Below, piece by piece: positions 37,707-46,387 of a stretch of DNA of 64,000 nucleotides. A program made the position numbers and the translations under genes. Location: NCBI RefSeq assembly GCF_014842995.1, contig NZ_JACYXL010000003.1:124001-188000 (forward strand), read 5' to 3'. The notes under the pieces are model-generated. The model was not told the origin of the DNA. It saw only the letters and a program-made list of their open reading frames with translations, and did no database searches. Source of the DNA: Rhodanobacter sp. 7MK24. GTDB taxonomy: Bacteria > Pseudomonadota > Gammaproteobacteria > Xanthomonadales > Rhodanobacteraceae. Positions within the stretch are counted from its first letter, which is position 1, and every line of letters starts with the position of its first letter.

Positions 37707-38660
37707 TCATGCGCGGGCCAGTACCGGATTCATGCCCAGGATTTCCCGGGCCGAGTGCGCATCATGATTCATCTGCGCCTTCAGTGCATCCAGGTCCTGG
37801 AATTTCTGTTCGTCGCGCAGCTTGGCGACGAACTCCACTGCAATGCGCCGGCCGTACAGGTCGCCCTCGAAATCGAACAGGTGGGTTTCCAGCAGCGGCC
37901 GGCTGACCTGGTTCACCGTGGGGCGCACGCCCAGGCTGGCCACGCCCGGCCAGCTGCATTCGCCCTCGCCCAACCCCACGCGCACGGCGAAGATGCCCTG
38001 CACCGGGCTGACCCGCTCGCGCAGATGCACGTTGGCCGTTGGGAAACCCAGCGTACGACCAAGCTGGTTGCCGTATTCCACCTTGCCCTCGATCACGAAC
38101 GGGCGACCGAGCAGCGCAGCAGCAGCAGCGAAATCGCCTGCGCCCAGCAATTGGCGCACCCGGCTGGCGGAGACGCGGGCGCCATCCAGCAGGATCGACG
38201 GCATCACGCAGCCGGCGAACCCGGCCTTTTCGCCCAGTTCGCGCAGCAAGGCCACATCGCCGCCACGCTTGTGTCCGAAGCGGAAGTCCGCGCCCACCCA
38301 TACTTCTTTGGCTGCCAGGCGTTCGACCAATACGCGCTGCACGAAGTCCCTGGCGGACATGGCGGCCAGCTCGGCATTGAAGCGCAGCATGTGCACCTGT
38401 TCGAAATCCGCCGCCGCAAAGCCGAGCAGTTTTTCACGCACGCTGGAAAGGCGTGGCACAGGTTCGGATGAGAAATAGGTCCGCGGCAGCGGCTCGAACG
38501 TCACCACCGCCGAGGCGCAGCCCAGAGATCGTGCACGGCGCTGCACTTGTGCAAACAAGGCCTGGTGCCCGCGATGCAGCCCGTCGAACGCGCCTATGGC
38601 CACCACGCTGCCGTTGGGTGCAAGGCATGGGCCGGCTATATCGCGGGAAAGTTTCGTCAT
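37707..38660 (-). CDS. ribF: Bifunctional riboflavin kinase/FAD synthetase RibF
   Basis: A 317-residue enzyme that phosphorylates riboflavin to FMN and adenylates FMN to FAD. The N-terminal FAD synthetase has VVAIGAFDGLHRGHQALFA (about 18-35) and VGADFRFGHKRGGDV. The C-terminal riboflavin kinase has LGRTLGFPTANVHLRE (about residue 205) and GVRPTVN. The murJ-ribF-ileS-lspA order is conserved in gammaproteobacteria. The start at 38658-38660 gives the full family N-terminus. Confidence 0.95.
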   Translation of the reverse strand: MTKLSRDIAGPCLAPNGSVVAIGAFDGLHRGHQALFAQVQRRARSLGCASAVVTFEPLPRTYFSSEPVPRLSSVREKLLGFAAADFEQVHMLRFNAELAAMSARDFVQRVLVERLAAKEVWVGADFRFGHKRGGDVALLRELGEKAGFAGCVMPSILLDGARVSASRVRQLLGAGDFAAAAALLGRPFVIEGKVEYGNQLGRTLGFPTANVHLRERVSPVQGIFAVRVGLGEGECSWPGVASLGVRPTVNQVSRPLLETHLFDFEGDLYGRRIAVEFVAKLRDEQKFQDLDALKAQMNHDAHSAREILGMNPVLARA

Positions 38661-38831
38661 AGCACCAGTATATCGGGCTGCCTCCGATCACGCCGCTAAT
38701 TGGCATGGCTTCGATGAAAAGTGCAGGCAGGGTGGCCTGCCGCCTGCGTCTTCGCGACCGCGGAAAACTGCATCCAAAAAAGCGCGGCCATGGATATCCG
38801 CCTGCCAATCTTCGCCCGCGAGGGGTCACAT

Positions 38832-40439
38832 TCAAACCGCCCGCAGGTCCCGCATCCTCAAGCCGGCAGCAAACAGCGTCGCGACGTAGGCCGCTCCGCC
38901 CGCCGCCACCAGCACGGCAAGGCGCCAGACGCGGGTGAAGGTGGCGGCATGGTCCCAGTCCGGCCACAGCCAGCGGCCTGCCGCCAGCACCAGCACCATC
39001 GCGGCACAGGCCAGCGCCAGCCGTGCCCAGTGGCGCAGCCAGCCCGGCTGGCGCTGGTACACGCCGGTGCGCTTCAGCCAATGCCACAGCAGCACGAAGT
39101 TGAGGTAGCTGGACAGCGAGCTGGCGATACCCAGTCCCAGGTGCAGCCCCGGCACCTGCGCGATCCCGGCCAGCCAGCCCACCTGCCGCGCCGCCGGCGT
39201 CGCCCACATTTCGAACAGCATCGCGATGAAGACGCCGTTGAACAGCATGTTCATCACCATCGCTGCCACGCCGGCGCGCACCGGGGTCCTGGTGTCCTGC
39301 CGCGCATAGAACGCCGGAAGCAGCACCTTCACCAGCGCGAAGGCCGGCAAGCCGCAGCACAGCGCGAGGATGGACAGCGTGGACATGTGCGTATCGAAGG
39401 CATTGAAACGACCATGCTGGAACAACGTGCTCACGATGGGCTCGCTCAGCAGCAGCAGCGCGCACATCGCCGGCACCGAGATCAACAAGGTGAGCCGCAG
39501 CCCCCAGTCCAGCGCCCGCGAAAAACCCTCGCGATCCGTATTCACGTGATGGCGCGACAGCGACGGCAATACCACCGAGCCCAGCGCCACACCGAACACG
39601 CCTAGCGGCAGTTCGAGGAAACGCGTGGACAGCGACAACCAGCTCTGCGACCCGGTGATCAGCAGCGAGGCGATCACCGTATCCAGCAGCAGGTTGATCT
39701 GCGCCACCGATGAGCCGAACAACGTAGGCACCATCAGCTTGAGGATGCGCCTCACCTCCGGATGGCTCCAGCCCCAGCGCGGCCACACCAACAGGTCGAG
39801 TTTGCGCAGCGACGGCAGCAGGAACAGCAATTGCAGCACGCCCGCCACCAGCACCGCCCAGCCCATCGCCATGATCGGCACGGCGAGGTGCTTCGACAGC
39901 CACAGCGCGCCCACGATCATGCACACGTTGAGGATCACCGGCGCCAGCGCCGGGAGGGCGAAGCGGTGGAAGCTGTTGAGCACGCCCCCTGCCAGCGCGG
40001 TCAGTGAGACGAACAGCAGGAAGGGAAACGTCAGCCGCAAAAGGTCGATGGTGAGGTCGAACTTGTGCGGCTGGTCCAGCGCGCCCGGCTCGAACACCGT
40101 GGCCACCTGCGGCGCGAAGATCAGCCCCAACGCGGTAACCACCAGCAGCACCGCGCCCAGCGTGCCGGAAACACGCGACATCAGGCGCTGCAGGTCCTCG
40201 TGCGTACCCTTTTCCTTCACCTCGGTGAACACCGGCACGAAAGCCGTGGAGAAGGAGCCTTCGGCAAACAGCCGGCGCATGAAGTTGGGAATGCGGAACG
40301 CCACCCAGAACGCGTCGGTGACCGCATTGGCGCCGAACACCACGTTGAGCGACATATCCCGGACCAGTCCGAGCACGCGCGATATCATCGTCATGCTGCT
40401 GAACGAGAGCAGCCCGCGGAACATGCTGGGGGACTTCAT
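38832..40439 (-). CDS. murJ: Lipid II flippase MurJ
   Basis: A 535-residue polytopic protein with about 14 transmembrane helices that moves lipid II across the inner membrane for peptidoglycan synthesis. It starts MKSPSMFRGLLSFSSMTMIS and shows the MurJ/MviN blocks SRVLGLVRDM, ANAVTDAFWVAFRIPNFMRR, FAEGSFSTAFVPVF and YARQDTRTPVRAGV. A 13-codon upstream extension in the same frame has no ribosome binding site, so ATG 40437-40439 is used. It is divergent from rpsT, as in many gammaproteobacteria. Confidence 0.95.
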   Translation of the reverse strand: MKSPSMFRGLLSFSSMTMISRVLGLVRDMSLNVVFGANAVTDAFWVAFRIPNFMRRLFAEGSFSTAFVPVFTEVKEKGTHEDLQRLMSRVSGTLGAVLLVVTALGLIFAPQVATVFEPGALDQPHKFDLTIDLLRLTFPFLLFVSLTALAGGVLNSFHRFALPALAPVILNVCMIVGALWLSKHLAVPIMAMGWAVLVAGVLQLLFLLPSLRKLDLLVWPRWGWSHPEVRRILKLMVPTLFGSSVAQINLLLDTVIASLLITGSQSWLSLSTRFLELPLGVFGVALGSVVLPSLSRHHVNTDREGFSRALDWGLRLTLLISVPAMCALLLLSEPIVSTLFQHGRFNAFDTHMSTLSILALCCGLPAFALVKVLLPAFYARQDTRTPVRAGVAAMVMNMLFNGVFIAMLFEMWATPAARQVGWLAGIAQVPGLHLGLGIASSLSSYLNFVLLWHWLKRTGVYQRQPGWLRHWARLALACAAMVLVLAAGRWLWPDWDHAATFTRVWRLAVLVAAGGAAYVATLFAAGLRMRDLRAV

Positions 40440-40558
40440 CCGGTAGGGAATCCTGGATAGTGCGGGCAATGGGCGCACAGTCTGCCAGCCGTCGCGGGCA
40501 AGATCATCGGTGGATCATGGCCGAATGCGGGCGCCCCTATCCGTTGCTGCCTAAATGC

Positions 40559-40587
40559 TTGACGCGTGGGCGAATCACCCGCATAAT
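40559..40587 (+). promoter_or_regulatory. Sigma-70 promoter of rpsT
   Basis: TTGACG (40559-40564), exactly 17 bases, then CATAAT (40582-40587): five of six consensus bases in each hexamer. Transcription should start near 40594, about 40 bases before the TTG start codon. Confidence 0.7.
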
Positions 40588-40632
40588 TTCCCTCTTTCTC
40601 CAACCTGCAACCCGCGATTCGGGAGTTTTACC

Positions 40633-40896
40633 TTGGCCAACATCAAGTCCGCGAAGAAGCGTGCGCGCCAGTCCGAGCAGCGCCGCCTGCGCAACATCAG
40701 CGCCCGTTCCATGGTGCGCACCGCGCTGAAGAAGGTCGTCAAGGCCATCGAGGCCAAGGACAAGGCTGCGGCCGTGGAAGCTTTCGCCGCTGCCCAGCCA
40801 GTGATGGATCGCTACGCTTCGCGTGGCCTGATCCACAAGAACAAGGCCGCTCGCCACAAGAGCCGCCTGAACGCGAAGATCCACGAGCTGGCGTAA
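40633..40896 (+). CDS. rpsT: 30S ribosomal protein S20
   Basis: An 87-residue, strongly basic protein beginning (M)[20 protein letters not shown], the S20 signature. It binds 16S rRNA and is needed for 30S assembly. The start codon is TTG at 40633-40635, the same rare choice known for E. coli rpsT, where it takes part in translational feedback. No ATG gives the right N-terminus. The gene is monocistronic: promoter just upstream and intrinsic terminator 23 bases after the stop. Confidence 0.97.
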   Translation: MANIKSAKKRARQSEQRRLRNISARSMVRTALKKVVKAIEAKDKAAAVEAFAAAQPVMDRYASRGLIHKNKAARHKSRLNAKIHELA

Positions 40897-40918
40897 GCCG
40901 CTCGCTTCGCACGTCACG

Positions 40919-40947
40919 AAAAAAGCCGGCTGATGCCGGCTTTTTTT
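40919..40947 (+). terminator. Intrinsic terminator of rpsT
   Basis: AAGCCGGC, loop TGAT, GCCGGCTT stem followed by a T run, and preceded by an A run, so it could also work on the minus strand for the anti-sigma-like gene's neighbour. Confidence 0.85.
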
Positions 40948-41044
40948 GCAGCCACCGACCTTGCCGGCTGCCTTTCAGGCCATCCCTGGCACATAGTCAA
41001 AATCGCTTCAGGCGACTTTTGCCCGTGAGTGACCACCTTGCGGG

Positions 41045-41368
41045 TCAGCGTGTATCCGCCTCGGCCATGCTCCACCAGCAAGCCAGCAGCGACATGCCGG
41101 TCGCCGCCAACAACAGCGCCACCGCCGGTGCCGACCACTCGCCACGCAGCCAATCGCGCAGGCCGTCACCCAGCAAGGGCGAGCGCAGCAAGCTCAACCC
41201 GCCAGCCCCTACCCCGGCCAGGACTCCGCTCCACAACGGCCATGCGATGCGGCGCCTATGTGGTGGCAGTCGCTGCATCAGCTTCTCGCTGAAGCCCTCG
41301 TCTGGCACGGGCCCATCGAAGCTCCTACGCAGCAATGCATCGAGTTCATCGTCAGATGTGTGGCTCAT
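41045..41368 (-). CDS. Putative membrane anti-sigma factor
   Basis: A 107-residue protein with a short acidic cytoplasmic N-terminus (MSHTSDDELDALLRRSFDGP), then two hydrophobic segments (about 43-62 and 80-100). The gene begins inside the stop of the ECF sigma gene (four-base overlap), the usual place of a cognate anti-sigma factor. There is no zinc-binding HxxxCxxC motif, so the call rests on location and topology. Confidence 0.55.
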   Translation of the reverse strand: MSHTSDDELDALLRRSFDGPVPDEGFSEKLMQRLPPHRRRIAWPLWSGVLAGVGAGGLSLLRSPLLGDGLRDWLRGEWSAPAVALLLAATGMSLLACWWSMAEADTR

Positions 41369-41940
41369 GATGTCCGCTCCTCACCGATGGTTTCCTGCCA
41401 GGCCGAGAGCCAGGCCTTGAGTTTCGTCTTGCCGCGCAGCGCATGGGTCTTCACGGTACCCAACGGCATCGCCAGCACATAGGCTGCCTCTTCGTGACTG
41501 AGGCCGAGCTGCACGCAATGCAGCAGTACCGCCTGCTCGCCGGCTGAGAGGCGCTGCATTGCGCGCTCGATATCCAGTTGCAAGTCGACCGTCTGCCGCG
41601 ATGCCGGGAACCGCTCGAGTTCGCCTTCGCCAGTTTCGTCGACGGTCCATGACCGCTTGCGCAGTGCCTGCAGAAAACAGCTGTAGGCGATGCGATAGAG
41701 CCAGGTGGAGAAGCGCGATTCGCCACGGAACTGGTCCAGCTTGCGCCACGCGAGCAGGAAGCTTTCCTGCGCCAGATCGTCGGCCGCCGCCTCGTCGCCG
41801 TGCAGCAGCCGGCGCAGCTGGGCGCGCACCATGCCCTGATGGCGGCGCACCAGCTGCTCGAACGCCCTGCGGTCCTGGTCCAGCAGGGCACGCGCCACCA
41901 GGGCCTGGTCGACGCGTGCCTCGGCATCGCCGTCAGCCAT
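41365..41940 (-). CDS. ECF-type RNA polymerase sigma factor
   Basis: A 191-residue sigma factor. Region 2 is visible at about residues 24-95 (FEQLVRRHQGMVRAQLRRLL, then DDLAQESFLLAWRKLDQFRG and STWLYRIAYSCFLQALRKR). Region 4 lies at about 130-180 (EQAVLLHCVQLGLSHEEAAY, VLAMPLGTVKTHALRGKTKL). It lacks region 3 and is therefore an ECF. It overlaps the upstream membrane-protein gene by eight bases and the downstream anti-sigma-like gene by four. Confidence 0.9.
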   Translation of the reverse strand: MADGDAEARVDQALVARALLDQDRRAFEQLVRRHQGMVRAQLRRLLHGDEAAADDLAQESFLLAWRKLDQFRGESRFSTWLYRIAYSCFLQALRKRSWTVDETGEGELERFPASRQTVDLQLDIERAMQRLSAGEQAVLLHCVQLGLSHEEAAYVLAMPLGTVKTHALRGKTKLKAWLSAWQETIGEERTS

Positions 41941-42301
41941 GCCGGCTGTCGCGCCGGTTCAACCACCAACTGGCGAGATAGCCCAGGCCGGTCATCAGGG
42001 GCAGCAGGCCCAGCCCCCACAAGCTGCCGATGCTGCGGCCGTCGTCGAGCTGGCCAGGCAAGGCGAGCAGCATCGCCATCAGCCCGAGGCCGATGCCGAT
42101 CAGCACCAGCGCACGGCGTCGTTCGCAATAGGCCACCTGCGGCTCCACCAGCAGTTGCGGCGGCAGCTCCACGCCCTTGTCGGCCAATTGCATCAAGGCG
42201 CGGTAGCGCGCCTGTGTCTGCAGATAGCGGTAACGCAGCAGGATCAGGACGATGAGGACCGGGGCCGACATCACCACGAAGGGAATGAAAAGGAATTCCA
42301 T
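41933..42301 (-). CDS. DUF6249-like membrane protein in the ECF operon
   Basis: A 122-residue protein with an N-terminal helix (MEFLFIPFVVMSAPVLIVLI), a basic linker with the signature YRALMQLADKGVELPPQLL and two further hydrophobic helices. The DUF6249 architecture (one helix, a RLALMEKG-type amphipathic patch, then two helices) is similar. The start at 42299-42301 follows GGAGCAAGCC. It overlaps the sigma gene, so it may sense or tune the envelope signal. Confidence 0.6.
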   Translation of the reverse strand: MEFLFIPFVVMSAPVLIVLILLRYRYLQTQARYRALMQLADKGVELPPQLLVEPQVAYCERRRALVLIGIGLGLMAMLLALPGQLDDGRSIGSLWGLGLLPLMTGLGYLASWWLNRRDSRHG

Positions 42302-42374
42302 GGGCTTGCTCCAGAAGATGTATCGGGCCGTGCGGCTTTGATGACGGTTGATTGGACGACGCGCTTTCCGGAAC

Positions 42375-43898
42375 TCAGTTCTTCGCGCCTTCGGCGGCAA
42401 GCAGATCGGCAATCTGCTCGGCCAGCAACCAATGTTGCGAGGGCCCTTCGTTGCTGGTCAGGGCCACGGCCGCGCTGGTTTCCGAAATCATCTCCAGGTC
42501 TGCCGTGGTGCCTTCGATGCCGCCCTGGTGGCCGCGGATGTGACGGCCGTGCGAGAGGCGTTCGTCGATGCCGGCGCCAATGGCACCGGGGCCGCCTTCA
42601 TTCGGCACTTCGCCGTCGAACATCTTCGCCAGCGTGGCGGGCTTGAGCAGCTTGCCGCCGTGCAGGGCCGCGGCGAACCGCAACAGGTCGGCATTGGTGG
42701 AATAACCGCCACCGGCGGGACTGCCCTTGTAGACGCCCAGCACCCAGTTGGCCTTCCACTTGCGAGAGAACACCCCGTCGTCGTGGTAGTAGCCGACCGC
42801 CAGCCCGGGCACGATCTCGTCTTCGCTGTCGAAGCCGCTGGATGTCATATGTGCGGGCTCGAAGATGTGATGCTGGATATAGTCGAAATAGCTTTCGCCG
42901 GAGGCGTTCTCGATGATGCGGCCGAGCAGGACGTAGCCGGCGTTGCTGTAGCTCAGCCCCTTGTCCGGTTCGCCCACCTTGGGCTGACGGGCGATCAGAC
43001 CCAGGTAGTCCGCCGGGTTGACGTAGCGCTGGGCGTGCTCGAAATAGTCCGGCACCATGAAATCGCCCAGGCCCGAAGTGTGGTGCAGCAGTTCCCACAC
43101 GGTGATCTTCTTCGCCGTCGCCTGATCGGGATACTCCGGCACCCGCTTCGCCAGCGTGTCGTCCCATGACAGCTTGCCGGCCTCGACCAGTTGCGCGATG
43201 GCGACCGCGGTGAACATCTTGCCGACCGAGCCGACATGGAACTTCGTCTGGTGATCGACCGGCACGTTGAAGCTGCGGTCGGCCTGCCCGCGGCATTCGT
43301 CGAATACGGTCTCGCCGCCATCGAGTACGGTCACGCAACCGGAGAAATCGGACACGCTCACCAGCCGGTCCAGCACGGCGTGTATCTGTTTCCCCAGCTC
43401 CGCATGCGACACCGGTCCCTTGGGCCAGTCGGCGTAAAGCGGATTGTCCATCCCGACCAGGTGCACCTGCGCGAACCGGTCGGGATGCGCCGGATCGACG
43501 ACCAGCCAGAACAGACCGGCTTGCGCATTGCGTCGTCCCTTGACCGCGACTTCGAGCAATCCCGGCTGATGCGGATCCGTACGCACGTCGAACACGTCCA
43601 CGCCGCCTTCGTCGCGCACGGCCGAAACCAGACCAGCAATGAAGTCCGTCTTGTCGTCGGGGTCGACGGACGCCGACAAGATGCTGGAAGCCCAGTGCCG
43701 GATCTGCGCCGGATTGTCGGTATCGATATGCCGGACCAGCGTGCCGGCGAGCTTTCCGACGGGCGTGTCTGGCAGTGTGGGGTTCATCGTCTGGGTCGCC
43801 GCCATGGCTACGGGCATGCCTGCCGCGGAGGCTAGAACGAAGGCCAGCAAACGCCTCCGTACCTTGGGCAAGCGGGCATGGATGGGTCGGTTCCTCAT
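42375..43898 (-). CDS. Secreted serine hydrolase of the beta-lactamase/PBP family
   Basis: A 507-residue exported protein with a signal peptide ending near AMA (about residue 34). A DUF3471/NTF2-like N-terminal part (about 35-185) precedes a class C beta-lactamase-like domain (about 190-500). Catalytic motifs: S-x-x-K in HVGSVGKMFTAVAIAQLVE, Y-x-N in YSNAGYVLLGRII, and an HxG-type triad in RGHQGGIEG. Such proteins are often esterases or D-aminopeptidases; real beta-lactamase activity is not implied. The start has CAGGAGAGCGCA just upstream. It precedes the ECF operon by 73 bases. Confidence 0.85.
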   Translation of the reverse strand: MRNRPIHARLPKVRRRLLAFVLASAAGMPVAMAATQTMNPTLPDTPVGKLAGTLVRHIDTDNPAQIRHWASSILSASVDPDDKTDFIAGLVSAVRDEGGVDVFDVRTDPHQPGLLEVAVKGRRNAQAGLFWLVVDPAHPDRFAQVHLVGMDNPLYADWPKGPVSHAELGKQIHAVLDRLVSVSDFSGCVTVLDGGETVFDECRGQADRSFNVPVDHQTKFHVGSVGKMFTAVAIAQLVEAGKLSWDDTLAKRVPEYPDQATAKKITVWELLHHTSGLGDFMVPDYFEHAQRYVNPADYLGLIARQPKVGEPDKGLSYSNAGYVLLGRIIENASGESYFDYIQHHIFEPAHMTSSGFDSEDEIVPGLAVGYYHDDGVFSRKWKANWVLGVYKGSPAGGGYSTNADLLRFAAALHGGKLLKPATLAKMFDGEVPNEGGPGAIGAGIDERLSHGRHIRGHQGGIEGTTADLEMISETSAAVALTSNEGPSQHWLLAEQIADLLAAEGAKN

Positions 43899-44042
43899 TG
43901 CGCTCTCCTGATCGGTATCCTGTCCGCACAAGCGCGGATGTCGAAGGCTTGGATGCAAAGAACCGGGCGATTGGATTCAATGCGCCACTGGCGCCCGCAG
44001 CGGGGAATGGAATAATCGGCACGACCACCCGCCGGAGCCGAC

Positions 44043-44549
44043 ATGCCGCCGATCCCGATCCATCCCATAGAGCTCCTGATCCGTCCCATTGAGCCGCGCG
44101 ACGACGCCGCGGTTGCAGCGATCATCCGCGCGGTGATGCCCGAGTTCGGCGCCGACGGCCCCGGCTTCGCGATCCACGACGCCGAGGTGGACGCGATGAG
44201 CGCGGCCTACGCGCAACCGCACTGCAGCTACTTCGTGGTCGAGCGCGACGGCAGGGTGATCGGCGGCGGCGGCATCGCGCCGCTGGTGAACGGCGAAGCG
44301 GACGTGTGCGAGCTGCGCAAGATGTACTTCCTGCCGGAGGCGCGCGGCATCGGCGCTGGCGCGGCGATGATGCAGCGCTGCCTCGACGCGGCGCGCACGC
44401 ACGGCTTCCGCCGTTGCTACCTGGAAACGCTCACCGGCATGGATGCGGCACAGGCGCTCTACGCGAAGTCCGGCTTCACTCCGCTGTGCGCGCCGATGGG
44501 CGGCACCGGGCACTTCAGTTGCGACCGTTTCTTCATACGCGAGCTTTGA
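44043..44549 (+). CDS. GNAT family N-acetyltransferase
   Basis: A 168-residue acetyltransferase with the GNAT core: a beta-strand start IRPIEPRDDAAVAAIIRAVM, the acetyl-CoA loop RKMYFLPEARGIGAGAAMMQ (Q/R-x-x-G-x-G/A), then a C-terminal YLETLTGMDAAQALYAKSGF. The substrate is unknown. It starts a run of three plus-strand genes (GNAT, YdeI-like, GNAT) with short spacers. Confidence 0.85.
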   Translation: MPPIPIHPIELLIRPIEPRDDAAVAAIIRAVMPEFGADGPGFAIHDAEVDAMSAAYAQPHCSYFVVERDGRVIGGGGIAPLVNGEADVCELRKMYFLPEARGIGAGAAMMQRCLDAARTHGFRRCYLETLTGMDAAQALYAKSGFTPLCAPMGGTGHFSCDRFFIREL

Positions 44550-44557
44550 GGCAGGCC

Positions 44558-45157
44558 ATGGCGAACCACGATCCGCGCATCGACGCCTACATCGCCAAGT
44601 CCGCCGAGTTCGCCCGACCCATCCTCGAATACCTGCGTGCGGTGGTGCATTCGGCCTGCCCGGAAATCGAGGAAGCGATCAAGTGGGGCATGCCGTTCTT
44701 CGTCTATCGCGATGCCCCGCTATGCATGATGGCCTCGTTCAAGCAGCACTGCGGCTTCGGCTTCTGGTTGAGCAAGCAGGTCACGGGCAGCGACGCGGAA
44801 GACGGCATGGGCCAGTTCGGCAAACTCGCCTCGACGAAGGATTTGCCTGCGAAGAAAACGCTGATCGCCCTGATCGGCAAGGCGATGGCGTTGAACGAAG
44901 CAGGCGTGAAGTCGGCGCGTGCCAAAGCGGGCACCAAACCGCCGCTCACACCGCCCGAGGATTTCATTGCCCTGCTCGCCCAGCGCAAGCACGCCGCCGC
45001 CCGCAAGACCTGGGAAGCTTTTCCGGATGGCTGCAAACGCGAGTACATCGCCTGGATCGTCGAGGCGAAAACCGACGCCACCCGCCAGAAACGCCTCGCC
45101 ACCACACTGGAGTGGCTGGCCGAAGGCAAGCGTCGCAACTGGAAATACGAGAAATGA
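44558..45157 (+). CDS. YdeI/DUF1801-like protein
   Basis: A 199-residue protein with a DUF1801-like N-terminal part (about 5-110: YIAKSAEFARPILEYLRAVV, EEAIKWGMPFFVYRDAP). The C-terminus is of the YdeI/OmpD-associated kind (about 140-199: FIALLAQRKHAAARKTWEAF, KREYIAWIVEAKTDATRQKR). YdeI-type proteins are linked to envelope and antimicrobial-peptide resistance in some bacteria, but the biochemistry is unclear. The ATG at 44558 sits eight bases after the GNAT stop, with GAGGCAGGCC as ribosome binding site. Confidence 0.8.
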   Translation: MANHDPRIDAYIAKSAEFARPILEYLRAVVHSACPEIEEAIKWGMPFFVYRDAPLCMMASFKQHCGFGFWLSKQVTGSDAEDGMGQFGKLASTKDLPAKKTLIALIGKAMALNEAGVKSARAKAGTKPPLTPPEDFIALLAQRKHAAARKTWEAFPDGCKREYIAWIVEAKTDATRQKRLATTLEWLAEGKRRNWKYEK

Positions 45158-45170
45158 GGACCGCCGTCCG

Positions 45171-45740
45171 ATGATCCGCGTTGCACACGAAGCAGACGCC
45201 GCCGCCATCCACGCGATCTACGCGCCGCACGTCACCGATGGCATGGCCACGTTCGAAACCGTGCTGCCCGGCGTGGACGCGATGCGCGAACGCGTGCGCG
45301 CACGATTGCCGCACTACCCGTGGCTGGTATGGGAAGAAGGCGGCGAAGTACTGGCCTATGCCTATGCCTACCGTTTCCGCGAGCGCGCGGCTTACGACTG
45401 GATCGCCGAGACCTCGATCTACGTGCATGCCGACGCGCAGGGTCGCGGCATTGCACGCCGACTCTACGGCTGCCTGTTCGATGCGATGCGCCTGCAGGGC
45501 CTTACGCAGGCCGTGGGCGTCATCACCTTGCCCGGCACGGCCAGCGTGGCGTTGCACGAAGCGATGGGCTTCGCGCCGGCTGGCGTGTGGCGACAGAGCG
45601 GCTGGAAACTGGGCCGCTGGTGGGACGTGGGCGTGTGGCAGAAGGAGTTGCAGGCGGCGACGATTCCACCGCCGTCGCCCACGCCATTCGCCGCCCTGGT
45701 TTCAACCGCCGCGCTTGCGCACGTCATGGAGTCGGCCTGA
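45171..45740 (+). CDS. GNAT acetyltransferase, phosphinothricin acetyltransferase-like
   Basis: A 189-residue enzyme resembling the Pat/Bar and MnaT group: IRVAHEADAAAIHAIYAPHV and TFETVLPGVDAMRERVRARL at the start, WLVWEEGGEVLAYAYAYRFR, then the acetyl-CoA loop DAQGRGIARRLYG and the signature GFAPAGVWRQSGWKLGRWWD. Such enzymes acetylate phosphinothricin or methionine sulfoximine/sulfone. It follows the YdeI-like gene by 13 bases, so the three genes form one unit. Confidence 0.85.
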   Translation: MIRVAHEADAAAIHAIYAPHVTDGMATFETVLPGVDAMRERVRARLPHYPWLVWEEGGEVLAYAYAYRFRERAAYDWIAETSIYVHADAQGRGIARRLYGCLFDAMRLQGLTQAVGVITLPGTASVALHEAMGFAPAGVWRQSGWKLGRWWDVGVWQKELQAATIPPPSPTPFAALVSTAALAHVMESA

Positions 45741-45784
45741 AGTCTCCTGCCGATGCCATGGCATCGACAGGAGATCGAATGACA

Positions 45785-46141
45785 TCAGTGGCCGGCCGTC
45801 GCCGCGATGATGCTGGCAATCACGCCTGTGGTGACCGCCACCAGCAGGAAGTCGCCGTTGTCGCTGCGTACCCAGTGATAGCCGCGCGGTGGCGGGCGCA
45901 GATGGGCGCTGTGCCAATCGGATACCACGTATTGCCGACCGCGATACGAGGGCGGCAGGTGACCGCCCCTTTTGTACCAGCCCTCGTGGCGTCCCTGGTC
46001 ATACATGCCGTGAAAGTGCTGCGGGCCATGACCCGGCGGCGGATAGCCTTGACCGGGTGGCCCGTACTGCTGGGCGACAGCGGCGCCGGCCGAAGCCAGC
46101 AGGGAACCGCTCAACACGATGACGCCAATAAGCTTCTTCAT
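45785..46141 (-). CDS. RcnB family periplasmic protein
   Basis: A 118-residue exported protein: signal peptide (MKKLIGVIVLSGSLLASAGA), a Pro/Gly/Tyr/His-rich stretch (QQYGPPGQGYPPPGHGPQHF), then the RcnB core YKRGGHLPPSYRGRQYVVSD, RGYHWVRSDNGDFLLVAV and a C-terminal hydrophobic tail. RcnB in E. coli modulates nickel/cobalt efflux; here no rcnA or metal gene is nearby. Start fixed by GAGGAGGATTCC. It is convergent with the GNAT trio. Confidence 0.8.
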   Translation of the reverse strand: MKKLIGVIVLSGSLLASAGAAVAQQYGPPGQGYPPPGHGPQHFHGMYDQGRHEGWYKRGGHLPPSYRGRQYVVSDWHSAHLRPPPRGYHWVRSDNGDFLLVAVTTGVIASIIAATAGH

Positions 46142-46387
46142 GGAATCCTCCTCGGTCAATTTCCACGGCCCGCGATGCTGCAACGCACCTGCTGGCTCCT
46201 GTCCGGTTACAAGACCTACCGTGGCAACCCCACGATCCAACCAACACCCTCAACCTTGCGTGAATCCTCGAAGCGCCCCTGTTGCCCGACCGGCGGACGA
46301 TGCCGCGACTCCGTCTGTTTACGACGGCCTTTGCCGTCCCGCCCGCGGAACCTGTACCAACCCGAAACCTCACGCCCAGCCCGAAGA

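Noticed and set aside
46142-46387. Possible regulatory RNA between the RcnB-like gene and radA
   Set aside because: No stable hairpin with a T run and no promoter was seen.
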